From positions 13,073,883 to 13,137,882 of the forward strand of contig NC_092808.1 of NCBI RefSeq assembly GCF_040954645.1: a stretch of 64,000 nt of DNA, written 5' to 3'. This document shows positions 11,228 through 23,792 of the stretch, piece after piece. The position numbers were made by a program, and so were the translations under genes. Origin of the DNA: Diabrotica undecimpunctata. Lineage: Eukaryota; Arthropoda; Insecta; Coleoptera; Chrysomelidae. Every line of letters begins with the position of its first letter. Within the stretch, counting starts at the first letter, position 1. The notes beneath the pieces are model-generated. The model did no database searches. It was not told where the DNA came from and was given only the letters and a program-made list of their open reading frames with translations.

Positions 11228-12428
11228 GAGTATATTACAAGAATAGTCTTGCAATAACGATATGACAAACGACCTCGAGGAAGGTTTTACACACTGGGTG
11301 GATCAAACCATAGGAATTATTGGCCACAGTCTGCTTTCCTAGCAGCCTAAGACAAAGAAGGATGGAACCACGCTTCGGATGGTCTATACTCTTTTAAGAG
11401 TCAACAGACAAAAAAGATAAGGTAGATGTAGATCTTAGTAAAGATCCCATGAAAGACAAACCATGCAGCACACTATCTCTTCATGAACTCGTCTGCTCTC
11501 CGAGAATATCCGGGACCATGAAACGAAAACAACGAACAATGCGATAAACTGTATGTAGACTGAACATCAGCTCTTAATATATAATTTATTGTTTTTTTAT
11601 TACGTTAAATTAAATCCCAATTGAGTGAACTAGTTCTTGCATGAAGGTAACCATATCTGGATCTCTAAAAATAATAATAATCGTGCACACAACAAAGACG
11701 CTTGCACATGCCCGACTGTCGTACCAGATAGTGCATTTACAGAATTCAATCAGAACCTTTTACGGTGTAAACGCGCTTCTGGCACGACGTCAGCCACGAA
11801 TACATAGTGCCCGTGACGTCGGCCGCATAGCCATTGCCCTTTTTAGAACCAAGGCGTGTTCGTAGCCACAACTAGACTTTTCCATAACCAAAGCTACACC
11901 TAAAAACTAGATAGGACCAGTTAGACTCTGCGCGATCAAAAAAATGGGTGCTATTAATGACGTACACGGTAATTAGGTTGGTCAATTGCGCGTATAAGTT
12001 CCGAGACTTCGATTATTCGCATAATTATCACCAAATAGTTCTCATATTTTAAAACTATACGTTTATTATGCATATACCATGCGGCATATGTTTTTGATTG
12101 AGAAATCGGATTTTTTTGGTGTGCTAAACTGTTTATTAAACAATTTGCAGAAAAAATTTAAGAATCCAATTCTTCTCCTTTTCTTTGATATAGCTCAGCC
12201 AGCTATGCATTTTAGAAAAAAATTGCAAAGGAAAAAAAGTTTTACAATTAAATTTATATGATTGAAAATGAATGAATTTAAATGATTGCAAATTGAAAAA
12301 AAAATAAAAATATTATTATTGCAAAAATTAGCAAAAAACTTTAAAAAAAGGTCAAAAATCAAAAAACATTTTTTCCATCTTCGTAATTTAACTTCAAATA
12401 GTCAAAATCTGGCCTTCAATGTCTACAA
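11228..12428. other. Spacer, nothing recognised
   Basis: About 1.2 kb. A GC-richer patch at 11690-11840 with two GACGTC sites has an open frame (11641-11865) but no recognisable domain. Confidence 0.4.
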
Positions 12429-12745
12429 CTATGCCTGTATTGCGTTGTTTTCTGGTGTTTTTTGTACCTCTTTAATTTTTTTGTACATATGAAGATCGTC
12501 ATGTTTGCATTGTAGTGTTTCAATTTCCGTACATTTCTTCGTCAGCCATGCTTCTTTTATCTCCTTTAGTATAGTCTTATGCAAATTTTTGTATTCGTTG
12601 TCATTTCTACCTTTTAATTTTCTGTCATCCATTCTTGCTTCTTTTTTCTTTTTGATTTTAGATTATTCATGCGAAATTGTGGTAATAGATGTCTTCATTT
12701 CGTTCCACTGTTCTTCTATGCCTCTAGTAGTGTCATTCAACTTTT
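12429..12745 (-). pseudogene. Non-LTR endonuclease-RT linker remnant
   Basis: The minus strand reads EEQWNEMKTSITTISHE near 12700, then MDDRKLKGRNDNEYKNLHKT and EIKEAWLTKKCTEIETLQ with a YKKIKEVQ end at about 12440. This charged helical region is the linker that lies between the endonuclease and RT domains in RTE-like ORFs. A W-N-x-M-K helix, an R-R-K-like segment and a C-x-E-I-E-x-L motif are the recognisable landmarks. A stop near 12660 separates the two halves. No RT core follows on the minus strand, so the fragment is isolated. Confidence 0.6.
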
Positions 12746-13879
12746 GCAATAATAATAACTATTTTTCCATTTGCAATAAATTCGATATTGTAGGAAATTT
12801 AATTGTAAAATTTTTTGTTTTTTACAAATTGTTTAATACAAAAGGGTGGTCTGAACACCCTTTGAAGTGTCCCTATAGTGAAATTGAGGGTGTTTTAGAA
12901 TACCCGTCCGGACCAGATACCGTCCGGTCTATATGTTATTTCAATTTTAAAGTATCTTTATAATTTAAATTGACTTTGCAATACCCTTTCTGAAGAGCTT
13001 TTCGTTTTGTTTTTTCTAATTGTTTTTATTTTACAATGCTTGTAGTGAAAATTTGTTGGTTCTCTCTCCATAATTCTATAACTACGTAAATTTGTGATTA
13101 CTATTATTATTAGCGTTTAAACTATTACATCATGTATGTACAAATATATAAGCATGTTTTTTTGTCGGTGATCAAGTTATTATATCTAATTACTTTGTTT
13201 ACAGTTCCTGACTTGGTTTCCTAATAATTTGCCAGTACTTATAGACAGGATTCCAAATTTCCGCCATAGACAGGATTTCGTATTGGAAAGAGCCCACAGC
13301 TGTTTTTTCACTTGAAAATTAAATTGTGTGGGGGATTAGGATTTGCTTTTACAATGTACGGTGTGTTTAAGTTTAAAATCTTCAATAAAATGATAAATAA
13401 TTTTGGAATAATTTTAAATGTGTTTTAAACGATGTTTCATAGCACCCATTTTAGTTTTTAGAAAAATATATAAACATTAAAGAAAATAGACAACCTAGTA
13501 ATCCCTGGCAGGACACTATATCAACAGAACTATCGGTTATTTACGCCTTGTTTAAATGCATATCATCATTTCATGTTTTTTGTCCTGCTTGTAAAAAAAT
13601 CAAATTAACAATATTATTCATTTGAATATGTTATTCCTCTTTATATGATATATTTTATGTATTGAGCATTTCTAACATAGTTCTCAATGTCTCATATTTT
13701 GTAAATATACATTATTATAGGAGTTTATATTCCAGACGATTCGCGTACTGATATTATCACAGACAATGAGGGTGAGCAATGTAGACGTCATATATCGTCA
13801 CCATCACTTACTAATGATTTTACTCGAGTATCTGCGTTATGGACTACATAAGCTCTGACTAAAATGGAAAAGGACTAAA
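12746..13879. other. Spacer, nothing recognised
   Basis: About 1.1 kb of AT-rich sequence. A GC-rich spot at 12840-12935 contains the octamer CCGTCCGG twice; no element could be assigned. Confidence 0.4.
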
Positions 13880-15878
13880 AATTTTACGTTCACTGCTATT
13901 ACTAACACAAGGGCATATGAGGAAGAAATAGATAGAAACCTTCAGAATGACGTGCAAGATAAAACCGATTTTGAACAACTTAACGAAAGGTTGGTGGACG
14001 CTCTAAGGACGGCACATAAGAACTGCCAAGTTAAGCAAACAAGGAAAAATGAAAAACTTACAGAAGGCACAAGGAATCTAATGTAAAAAAGAAGGGAAAT
14101 GAAAGATAAGCACACAGTGAACATCGCAGAGCTGAGGAATTTAAATAAAACCATTTCAAAAGCTGTTAGGAACGACATAAGGGATTTTAACACCAAAGAA
14201 ACAACTAATACCATAGAACAAAATAAAAGCCTTAAAGTTCTAAAGCGAAAGTTAGGAACCAGGAACATTTATAAGCTAAAAAATAGACAAGGACATGTTC
14301 TATATGAACAACAAGAAATTATGACAATTATCGAAGAGTACTAAAGAACATTATATCGTCGAGATGCTCACATTCCAGAGGTGGAAATCCTAGCCATACA
14401 AAATCAAGGATCAGAGGAACCAGATATAACCGAAGAGGAAATCGAATCAGCGTTGAAAGGTATGAAGAACAGCAAATCACCTGGAGAAGATGACATTGTA
14501 AGTGAAATGCTAAAATTAGGAGGCGAATGCGTCATAAAAGCCTTAAAAACTCTTTATAATGCCTGCCTCTTTGAAGGAGTTACACCAGAAAAATGGAAAA
14601 GTGCCATTATGATAATATTGCACAAAAAATGAGATGTAACAGAAATTGGAAACTACATACGATTCAGCTTGTTATCTCATTTATATAAGCTCTTTATGAG
14701 AATAATTACTAACAGACTGGAACCTAAGCTGGATTTTCACCAACCATTAGAGCAGGTCGGATTTAGGAGTGGCTTTGGAACGAATGACCACCTACAAGTA
14801 ATAAAATATTTGTAGACTTTGAGAAAGCGTTTGACTTAGTCCAGCATAGCTCCATGTTAAGAGCTCTTAAAGAGTGTAGTATTGATCATAGGTACACAAC
14901 TCTTCTTCGGAATATATATAATAGCATAACAGCAACAGCTGCAGTTAGAATGTATTATGGCAACACAAATATATTTCCCTTCAAGAGGGGTATTAGGCAA
15001 GGAGATACCATCTCTCCTAAGCTATTCACCGCTTTGTTGCAGAGTGCTATGAAAAACAATAATTGGGAGAATATTGGAGTCAACATAAATGGAGAATTTC
15101 TGAACAACTTGAGATTTGCAGACGACATAGTCCTTATTGCAGACCGGGTAGATCATGCCTGCTAGCTTCTTCAAGACATTCAGAGCTGGTGTACACGAGT
15201 TGGACTTAAAATTAATTTCTCCAAAACACAATATGACCAACCTAGTACTGGCGAAAAAGATCTCAACTAACGGCACGCAAATTGAACATGTGTATAGCTA
15301 TAAATATCTGGGCCACGAGATTAAATTAGGAAGAGATAATCAAACAAAGGAGCTAAACAGGAGAATAGGACTGGCATGGGCGGCTTACGGAAAACTGAGA
15401 GAAGTCTTTAAATTAGATATTCCCATGTGCTTGAAAAGGAAGGTCTTTGATCAATGTGTACTCCCAGTTCTAACGTATGGAGCAGAAACATTGACCCTCA
15501 CCATAAAAGTAATCAATAAAATACAAGTGGCACAGAGAGCAATGGAGAGGTCAATGCTGAATATATCCCTCAGAGACAGAGCATCAAATACAATAATTAG
15601 GAGAAAAACTGGTGTTACTGACGCAGTTCAAAGGATTACAACATTGAAATGGAACTGGGCGGGGCATGTTGCCAGATTAAAAGATGGAAGGTAGAAGAAG
15701 AAAATTCTGGAATGGAGACCTAGACACGATGCTTATCGTAAACGAGGACGTCCTCCAACAAGGTGGTGAGATGACATTCAGCAGCAAAACTGGATTCAGG
15801 GTGCTCAAGATAGAATGCATTGGAATTATTTACGGGAGGCCTATGTCCAGCAGTGGATTCAAAACAGCTTATGATGAT
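13880..15878 (+). pseudogene. RTE-like non-LTR ORF (linker + RT), broken
   Basis: A long plus-strand copy lacking only its endonuclease. In order: linker (from about 13900 to 14340, with a stop at 14083), EEIESALKGMKNSKSPGEDD (RT motif 0/1), EKWKSAIMIILHKK, IGNYIRFSLLSHLYKLF, EQVGFRSGFGTNDHL, VDFEKAFDLVQHSS (motif A), KRGIRQGDTISPKLF (motif B) and LRFADDIVLI (motif C). These are followed by YSYKYLGHEIKLGRDNQ, VFDQCVLPVLTYGAET, WNWAGHVARLKDGR and, after a frameshift near 15690, KRGRPPTRW, a stop and AYVQQW. Stops at 14342, 14630 and 14814 and several frameshifts inactivate it. It ends in a (TGA)n run (15871-15880), a simple-repeat 3' tail. Confidence 0.88.
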
Positions 15879-15883
15879 GAAGC

Positions 15884-16463
15884 TCTGACGTCACAATGGG
15901 CGGGGGTTTTAAAAACCTTTCCAAACATTTCTAATTTGTGTATTATTTGAACACACTTTCATTTATTTCAGAAGATTCATTCTGTGCGATTGGTATTATT
16001 TGTTGTTCGTGAATTCGTGAGGTAAGAATATCAAAGGATTAAGATATTTACTATTAATGATCATATTATAAGGTTATGTTATGGTTTGATTAAAACTTTA
16101 ATTATTTTTTACTATATTTCAAGGTATTTTGTTGTTGTTTTTATCTGAGTTATTTCCAAATTAATCAATAAATCAATGAATTTATTTACGAAGTTAAAAA
16201 ATATTTAAATTAATATTTCATACAATAACATAACCTTAAAACGTGAACATTCAAAGTAAATCTTAATACTTTGATATTCTTACCTCACAAATTCACGAAT
16301 AACAAATAATACCAATCGAACAGAATGGTGTTCATAACCAGAAGTCCTTATTTATTCTTCAAATAATTTAAAACCAATAATTCCAAATTCTTAGGGGGGA
16401 AATACACACAAATTAGAAATGTTTGGAGAGGTTTTTAAAATCACCGCTCATTATGACGTCAGA
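15884..16463. mobile_element. 580-bp MITE with ~200-bp TIRs ending in TCTGACGTCA
   Basis: The left arm (15884 to about 16090) and the right arm (about 16205-16463) are inverted copies of each other: TCTGACGTCA at both outer ends, then TTTTAAAAACCT, CCAAACATTTCTAATTTGTG, GATTGGTATTATTTGTT, GTGAGGTAAGAATATCAAAG and AAGGTTATGTTAT. The right arm carries an extra stretch, so the arms are not equal in length. There is no coding capacity. The left end abuts the 3' tail of the preceding retroelement. The superfamily is unknown; no clear TSD was found. Confidence 0.8.
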
Positions 16464-16565
16464 CTTAGATAGTCCATTGAAGCCATCGCGTTCTGAGAGC
16501 TGTCATTTGTTCCGAGTCAATACTGACATTTTAGATGTGTTTTGCGTAGTTTTAAGATTAACACT

Positions 16566-16643
16566 CTGTTTAGATGTAGATCCCCTTCTTAAATTGAAGA
16601 TAATTAACTTTAATCGTACGTAAGGGGGTCTACATCTAAACAG
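16566..16643. repeat. 22-bp inverted repeat, 34-nt loop
   Basis: CTGTTTAGATGTAGATCCCC plus TT (16566-16587) pairs with 16622-16643 with one mismatch. It may be an element end or a small foldback; nothing else identifies it. Confidence 0.75.
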
Positions 16644-17724
16644 GATGTGGCCATCCTTCAAACACTGGACAGCTACAAATACAAACAAACCACGACCCTA
16701 TAATATACTTTTGTACATATTGTCGGTTGTGGGATTCTGCTATGTTTATTTCCCCTTTGTCTTCACTAAAATAATCATCTTATCTACATTCTATTGTCGG
16801 ATAACTTTATATACTACCAATGTTCATTTATCTTTACTCCTCTACTTAGGTCATCGATATTTGCCTGGCGCCTAATTATATTGTATTACACCTAAAACTC
16901 TTCTATATTTCGCGTACAATTCGTGCGTCTTCTAGAGCTTTAGCAAGCCTAGAAAATCCACAGTCTCATCCCAAATTGATAATTTCGAAGAATTTGCTCG
17001 TATACTATTTACTTGCAAACAAAAAACATCGAGCCGATCTGAACTTCCATAAAACAAGACGAAAGTTTCTCTCATAACTTTGCAAACATTTACAACTTTT
17101 TTATGTATTAAATAAAATACTGTTCCTAGTGAAAATACCGCAGTTGTCTATTTTTTTTAAATACACTAAAAACAAGCTTAAAGAGACATGCGCAAGCGGT
17201 AAACAAAAGACTGCATGCAAACAACAAACACGTATAATGTGGTGGTTTTGCAACACCGTAAAGTAATGGAATGCAAAATTGGAATTCTCAAAATTTGGTC
17301 ATGAATCATCCAATCTTTTATTTAGTGAACATAAGCCAATATTTTGTTACAATAGTTAGTATTGTTACAATATTCGTATTGTTTTAATGATGTAATTTAC
17401 TGCGTCTTGTGTGCAAAAATATACATTAATATTGTAATTTTAAGAACTTCGTATGTGAGATCACAAAAAGAGCCAACAGAGAATATGCGAGATAACTCTA
17501 CCACAATACTAGAATATCTCAAAAGCCTTAAGGAAAAGTATATCACAACAATATAGCAACTATCTGCATAGAATGGAAGAGTAGGACCAACAAAATCCAC
17601 ATAACGACACCAACATTTCAAAAAATGTGCAATCAGTCCATACAGTGCGTTTTCAAGTCATTAAAACGGGAAAAATAAGGTATCACAATCAATGGACAAT
17701 ATCTAAATGATCTGTGATATGCGA
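16644..17724. other. Spacer, nothing recognised
   Basis: About 1.1 kb of AT-rich sequence with no supported gene. The short frames here lack recognisable domains. Confidence 0.4.
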
Positions 17725-18800
17725 ACTATAAAATTTTGATCTTCTTGATTTTCCTATTCGTGACGAATGTTGGCGATCATCATGGCAATCTCTACCCAAT
17801 CTGCAGCAAAGCAGAAAAGCTGCCCGGATGTTCTTCTTCTTCCTGGACCTTGCCTTCCAAATATTTTTCCTTGCCGGATGGTTTATAGGACAACTTTTCG
17901 TGTTCAGTACCCCACGGTTCTTCTTCACTGTTCCGAGGACCTCTTGATTTGTAATTCGGTCAGTCAACGGGATCCTGAATATCCTCCGATACAGTCATAT
18001 CTCAAAAAAACAAAACAAAACAGAAGACGTAGCATCACAGCATTCTTACTGTTATACCAAGAGAGAGATTGTGGCTCTTGAAGAAGGCTCTTATCCAGTT
18101 GAAGATGCATCTAGCTTTTCCGATGTGGGCTCTTACCTCCTGGTTGTTGGTCATATCTTCATTTGTTATGGTGCTGAGGTAGTTTAGTGGTTCACTCTTT
18201 CGACTGAGGTTTGGTTGATGCAGAGATGACCTTGTTATCTTTTTCTTGCTAATTATCAGGCGGTTTGTCTTCTTTATGTTTATATTGAGTCCATATTCCT
18301 GACTGTGGTACGTGTTTTGTTCATAAGGACTTGTAGGTCTTCTAGGTTGTTCGCAAATACAGTAGTTTCATCTGAATATATCTTTTTTAACCAGTACCCC
18401 TTTAGTAGAATGCCTTTTTCAATTTCGTGTAAAACTTCCCTAAATATTCTTTAGCGTAGAGATCGAAGATTAGAACAGACAAAATACAGCCTTGTCTCAC
18501 TCTACGCATGATTTTTACGTTTTCGGTATGTTCATCTTGAATTCCGAGATTTGCGGTTTGATTCCAGCAGAGGTTTCCAATTATTCCCAGATCTTTGTTG
18601 TTAATTCGAGCTTCTTTTAGTACATACTTTCATGATCTTGGTGTGCTGTTCTCAATTAAACGCTTTCTCGTAATCAACAAGACATGCGTATACGTCACAA
18701 TCGATGTATCTGCATCTTTAGAATAAGACTTGTACTGAGAACCAACTGCATTCATGAACCCGAACTGGTTGGGGGAAAATGACTCCCACACAGCTTGTAA
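17725..18800 (-). pseudogene. Non-LTR RT remnant, motif A to C-terminal tail
   Basis: Assembled on the minus strand across frameshifts, in order from 18790 down: FSPNQFGFMN, VDYEKAFN (motif A, followed by a stop), INNKDLGIIGNLCWNQTA, RRVRQGCILSVLIF (motif B), YSDETTVFANNLEDLQ (motif C with the catalytic aspartates reduced to SDET), KKTNRLIIS, EPLNYLSTITNEDM, EVRAHIGKARCIFNW and RITDRITNQEVL-like wording, then a degraded QGK-type tail near 17800. This is the lineage with W-N-Q-x-A and QGKIEGKR signatures, as at 2098-2665. The YADD to SDET change alone would abolish polymerisation. Confidence 0.75.
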
Positions 18801-18879
18801 ATTATCTTATGGATTATCTTTAAAAACAGTTTTAGGAGATGTTGTAGGGGGACATATGTTGGTGTTGCCTATGACCTTA

Positions 18880-19400
18880 TCGCAAGTGAGGGGGGCTTAA
18901 GAGAGCTGCCACCGCTCATCCGAAAGGATAGGAGTGGGACTCTCGAACAAGAAACGTGGCGAGGGCATGAAATATACTGGGGGGTAAAAGTATCACGAAC
19001 GATACCCTTGGGGAACAGGGTGAAACTCCAGTGTATAAAGCCTTACTCCTGCATTCGAAACTCTGCAGGTGCACCTTTTCCCTGCGTGGGAATTAAATGT
19101 ACACGAAACAACAAAAAAAAAGCCAAGGGAAGAAGGGGGAGAACCGTACAGAGGAGGGGAGAACCAGTAACCACTGACTCACACTCTTCGGCTTCAACAC
19201 TAAGCGAGATGAAACCCATTGATCCTGATGGTAAACAAGAAGCAGAGGTAAGCCAGGTTTCTGCACAATTGTCTGAAGGAATTGGCAAAATCGAACTTAG
19301 CCATTATGTTGCTATTTCTGCAGAGTTGTATATGTTTATCTTTGTGCTTATTATTATTGATTCATTTTCCATTGTTTCAAGTAGTTCTGATTGATTAGTT
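18880..19400 (+). other. GC-richer unidentified segment with 128-aa frame
   Basis: This segment is clearly richer in G and purines than its flanks and holds an open frame at 19008-19394. The frame starts basic with several cysteines (IKPYSCIRNS, CVGIKCTRNN), then a Lys/Arg run, then an acidic Ser/Thr-rich part and a hydrophobic C-terminal stretch. No domain is recognised. Composition and lack of neighbours suggest the 5' or ORF1 region of an unclassified retroelement, but nothing proves it. It could equally be a chance frame. Confidence 0.25.
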
Positions 19401-19862
19401 GATAGTTGATTATGATCGGGGCCTACAGGTAGCCTGCTTTGCAAGGCAGCCACGGAATTTTGATAGTTAATACAAAACCAGGTCTTAAAGATTAAATATC
19501 GACATTAAAATTGCTAAAAGGACGACCTTCAGTAAAACGGAGTCTTTATTTATACTACCATTTATGGTTCACATGTATTTCGAATTTAAAGGTAAATATA
19601 GTAAAATTAAGAGATCCAAAGAATAATGCAAACCGAAATATTGTATATAAAACTTCAAGATTCATAAGGAAAAGATCCATTTAGAAGTGAAGTGACAGAT
19701 GAAAGTGATATATAGCAAGTGATAAAACTCAAATGATAACTTTCAGATCATCAACATTGGACAAAGGATACACTATGTAATATATCTATCATATTAATAT
19801 AGATTATGGAAATAGAAGAGAAGATTATGAAGAAGATATTAAATGTGAATGAAGTGACGATA

Positions 19863-21164
19863 ACGTATGGTCCTAAAGTTTTGGGAAAAATTTCACCTGG
19901 TCTGATTGAGAAGCAAAATGCATTTAACAAAGAAGGCCATGGAATTGAAATATCATCAGTTATTGACATTTAATAAACAAAGCAGAATATTTTGGTTTGT
20001 GCTCTGCAAAATGTCTTATAAAATTGATATTCGTCGAGGTGTTTATAATATGGTTGGGCGAATGTCGAAACGAGATATTGTTATATTTATCGAGATCAAA
20101 ACATAAGCAAATCGACAATTTATCGCACAATCAGAGAATGTGAAGAAGGGATACCATGTGTTAACTTGCGTAAAAGTGGCCGACCGCGGATTTTGAACCA
20201 TCTAAGAGAGGCAAGACTGATTGAAGCAGCTAAGAACAAAATTGGGGTCTCACAGCGAAAACTGGCCAGAAGATTTCATGTTGGAAAGACTACAGTATAC
20301 AGGACTCTATCGAGTAACTCGAAAATATTATCTACCGGAAAAGAAGGAAAGCTCCAAAATACACAGAGGATCAATTAGAGAGAATTCCGAGATGTTGCCG
20401 CGCGTTAAGGCGAGTGCATTTCGTCAACAAGTTGATCCTGATGGACGATGAAAAGTATTTTACTTTGTCCAACTCTGAGATAAAGGTTAACGATGGGTTT
20501 TACACGAACGATTACGAAAATGTACCTGATGAAATAAAATTCAAAAGTAAGAAAAAATTTGAGGACAAAATTTTGGTATGGTGTGCAATTTCTGAGGCTG
20601 GCTTTATCTCACAGCCCTACATTGGTGTTGTTCGAGGCGAAGCCTTAAACGCAAATATTTATATTCAAAGATGTCTCTCTAAATTGCTTCAGTTTGTGAA
20701 CACATATCATGCAAATGATCAAATAGTCTTTTGGCCAGATCTTGCTTCATGTCATTACGCGAGGATCACAAGGGACTGGTACGAAACTAACAACATTACC
20801 TTTGTACCGAAAGCAGACAATCCCCCCAACCTACCTCAGGCTCGTCCAATTGAAGAGTTCTGGGCAATATTAAGTCGGAAAGTCTATAATAACGGATGGA
20901 AAGCACAAAATCGGGAACAGTTAAGACGCCGCATATATACAAAAATTAGAGAAATTGACGCCGAGGTCGTCCAAAGGATGATGCAACGTGTCAGGGGAAT
21001 TATTAGGCAAATCGAAAATAATGGTCCCTTGTCTGTCATTTGAATTTTGATTTATAATAAGGATGGTTAAGTTAAATTGTTGAATAATTTAATAAAAATA
21101 TAAGATTATTGTGGTCAGAGTTATATGCTTTTGAAATTTTTCCCAAAACTTTAGGACCATACGT
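19863..21164 (+). mobile_element. mariner/Tc1-superfamily element, 1302 bp, TIRs and TA duplication intact
   Basis: The element begins ACGTATGGTCCTAAAGTTTT at 19863 and ends with the exact complement at 21164; the shared inverted repeat runs on through GGGAAAAATTTCA, about 33 bp. It is bounded by TA at 19861-19862 and 21165-21166, the target duplication of the superfamily. It holds one transposase gene with two frameshifts. A shorter copy in opposite orientation lies at 30982-31951. Confidence 0.93.
20011..21043 (+). pseudogene. mariner-like transposase (DD37E type), two frameshifts
   Basis: The protein starts MSYKIDIRRGVYNMVGRMSK, shifts frame near 20082 (one A lost relative to the copy at 31.7 kb), then gives KSGRPRILNHLREARLIEAA and VSQRKLARRFHVGKTTVYRT, the second helix-turn-helix of a paired-type DNA-binding region. 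After a second shift near 20330 the catalytic half reads ILMDDEKYF, FWPDLASCHYA and RPIEEFWAIL. There are 37 residues between the aspartate of WPDLAS and the first glutamate of PIEEFW, so it fits the DD37E clade described from mosquitoes. All three catalytic residues are present; only the frameshifts disable it. The catalytic part (20414-21043) is uninterrupted. Confidence 0.88.
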
Positions 21165-21166
21165 TA

Positions 21167-22254
21167 GTACGAAATAAAATGGAACCAAATGGATGTCACC
21201 ACTGGATATATACCACAAGGGGAGAAGCATGTCCAGAATAAGATAAAACAATACATAAAGTTAGAGTAAATTACTATTGTTCGTTATATATCACCAAATC
21301 TTAACTTAAAGGTTAAAACAATATTAATTGTAGAATTCAATACAAACACTTCAGGTAGAAGATAACGAAAATAATAAAAATAACCAAACATTACACGAAG
21401 ACAATCATCAAGACAAGCTGCAAAAGATTAAGTTTATTATGTTTGAACAAATTTATTTTGAAAAAAAGAGAACTGTCAAAAATAGGATAGAAGATTGGTG
21501 TCAATCCATAATATGTATTAGTGCGACTTTGAACAATGCAATTTTTTTTGCTTCTCAAAATTAGTGACTTTTAGTGAAAATTATCTAAGTAAAACCTGCA
21601 TGCTACTTTAAAACAATTTGTTATACATATTACGAATATACGAAAAAATTTAAATAAATAGTTGTATGGTATTGTTATAATCCTTGAACTTGTAATAAAA
21701 ATTTCGCTATTATTAGACAAAATTTTCCATAATGACTGCATTCCATTACTTTTATTCTAAATCGAATCAAACCAAACTCGATTGTTTTGTGTGAATTTGT
21801 AGTTAACATTCCGACTAATATTTTTAAAGATTTATGACGCTTGCGATATAAAACAACATCTACATCCAAACAATTTGAATTGCATTTTTTTATCCAATCA
21901 ATATGGATTATGTCTGTCAAAATATTTTGTTTCACACATATTTTGTTGCACAATGGATTTTTATTGTTTCAAAACAATCAAGGCAATCGCTGCTGTACAG
22001 AACTCAATCTTGTTAAGGCGACAATCGCTGCCGTACAAAGTTGTGTTTTGGAACTAGGAACTAGTAGATGAACTGAGTTAGCTGTAAACTACAAGAAGAC
22101 AACAAGAAGGCATATTAATTGGTCCGAGAAGACATACAGTTGAGTCGAAATTCTTCTTTGGATTTAGAGACAAATAGAAGCAAAATATCTCGAATGGTGG
22201 GGTAATTCATAAGGGCAAAAACATGCTAGGTTTTTCATCAAAGGCCACTCGAAC
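21167..22254. other. Spacer, nothing recognised
   Basis: About 1.1 kb with no motif-bearing frame. A near-duplicate short phrase around GGCAATCGCTGC/GACAATCGCTGC occurs at 21980 and 22020. Confidence 0.4.
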
Positions 22255-22370
22255 ACAGAGTTAGAGTTAATATATGAAGAAGAAACGTGGATAGTTTCCC
22301 AAAATGATCAAGAACTGGCTAAGCGTTTCGAGCGAAAACTTTTAAGAAGAATATATGTAACAGTGAGACA
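22255..22370 (+). pseudogene. Short RT C-terminal scrap
   Basis: The frame reads EETWIVSQNDQELAKRFERK followed by LLRRIYVTV. This corresponds to the E-T-W ... F-E-R-K-x-L-R-R-I-Y block that follows the thumb in non-LTR RTs, as at 1-1024 and 23262-23792. Flanks have diverged beyond recognition. Confidence 0.55.
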
Positions 22371-23261
22371 CCTGACTAGACACTGTATATGCATTGAGCG
22401 GTTTAGAATGACAGAAAAAAGATTTGTTGGATCTGTTTAGAAGAGGAAATCGCTCTTCGGGTTTTATGCCATTGTGATCGCTAAATATCACCATCATTTA
22501 TGTATATAATAGTCGATGTAGATCAAACACATACAATTAAGGAAGGATCAAAGAAAATCTTTGTATTGATACTATTTTTTGGTGCCCTTAGGTTGGAAAA
22601 TATGCAAAGACGTCCTGTTGGTCTTCGTATTTGAGTTTGTATACATCTACGCATGCATGACTGGACTTGAATGAAATGAGCTGCTTGAAATTATGCTAGT
22701 GTTTAAAATACAAAGACTGACAAACCGTGCTCCTATTAAATACACTGTCTTAAATACATCTAAAATACATAAAGCATTTGTGAAAGATACAATTTCATCA
22801 CTGGTAATGATTCAACATCAGTTTTAATTTGAAATGCAAAAACATGCGTTAAATTTATCATTTTAAGTGTGGCTCCTTTTTGGTAAAATATACATCACAT
22901 GCAAATAAAAAAAAAATTACCAAATATCCAAAATAGTTCTCACAAATCAAAACTTGGAAACTCATTTATTTTATATAAATCGTGTTTTCTAATTAAAGAT
23001 GCAGTTTAAAATGACCTTCTTACTTATAGTGTATTTGTTAATATTTGACAGTCCGTTAAAGTAAAAAATGTTAGTCAGATAGTAAATCATAAACGGCCAT
23101 AGTTCACGTAAAGAATTTATGTGCTATATAAGTACCTACTCAGTCTAAAGTATACTAACTGATTATTTCCTTAGCATAAATTTGAAAAAAAAAAGGAGTA
23201 AGCTGTTCGTAAACGACACACTTATAAACCTTTGTCTATGTTAAGAGAGGGGTGAATAATC
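22371..23261. other. Spacer, nothing recognised
   Basis: About 0.9 kb, AT-rich, without supported features. Confidence 0.4.
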
Positions 23262-23792
23262 CTAGCAAACAAATGCTATTTTGGACTGAGTAGACATATG
23301 AGAAACAGAAACTTAAGCCAAAAAACAAAAATAACCATATACAAAATCCTTATACAACCAGTGTTGACATATGGGTCGGAGACACGGACCATTTCCAAGG
23401 CAGATGAAAATCTTCTGCTTATATTTGAACGTAGGATCCTGAGAAGAATATTCGGTGGCATCTGTGAAAATGGTGTTTGGAGAAGGAGGTACAACTACGA
23501 GATATATCACAGATATAAACATATATTTGGTGATAAAGACGTAGTATCCTTTATAAAAATAGGAAGACTAAGATGGGCAGGACATCTGGCAAGATCACAG
23601 CAGAACAACCCTCCTAGAAGAATCCTTATGTCGCAACCTGTGGGAAGTAGAAGTAAGGGTAGGCCAAAACTCAGATGGAGGGATGGTGTAGATGAGGATC
23701 GTAGACAAATAGGCGCAGCAAACTGGCAACAGTTGGCAATGGATAGAACTGACTGGCGTAATAGACTTGGGAAGGTCGAGGCTCTTTTATAG
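23262..23792 (+). pseudogene. 5'-truncated non-LTR RT, C-terminal third, with (ATG)n tail
   Basis: The open frame begins upstream of the methionine at 23298 (ANKCYFGLSRHM) and continues through ILIQPVLTYGSET, FERRILRRIFGG, VWRRRYNYEI, IKIGRLRWAGHLARS, GSRSKGRPKLRWRDGVDED and WQQLAMDRTDWRNRLGK to a stop at 23792, without interruption. It is the C-terminal part of the same family as 3170-3880. The stop is followed by a CACC(A)ATGATGATGATGATGAG run at 23800-23821, a trinucleotide 3' tail. No catalytic domain is left; this is a dead-on-arrival truncated insertion. Confidence 0.85.

Noticed and set aside
11641..11865. 74-codon open frame in a GC-richer patch
   Set aside because: No motif, no supporting element structure; likely chance.
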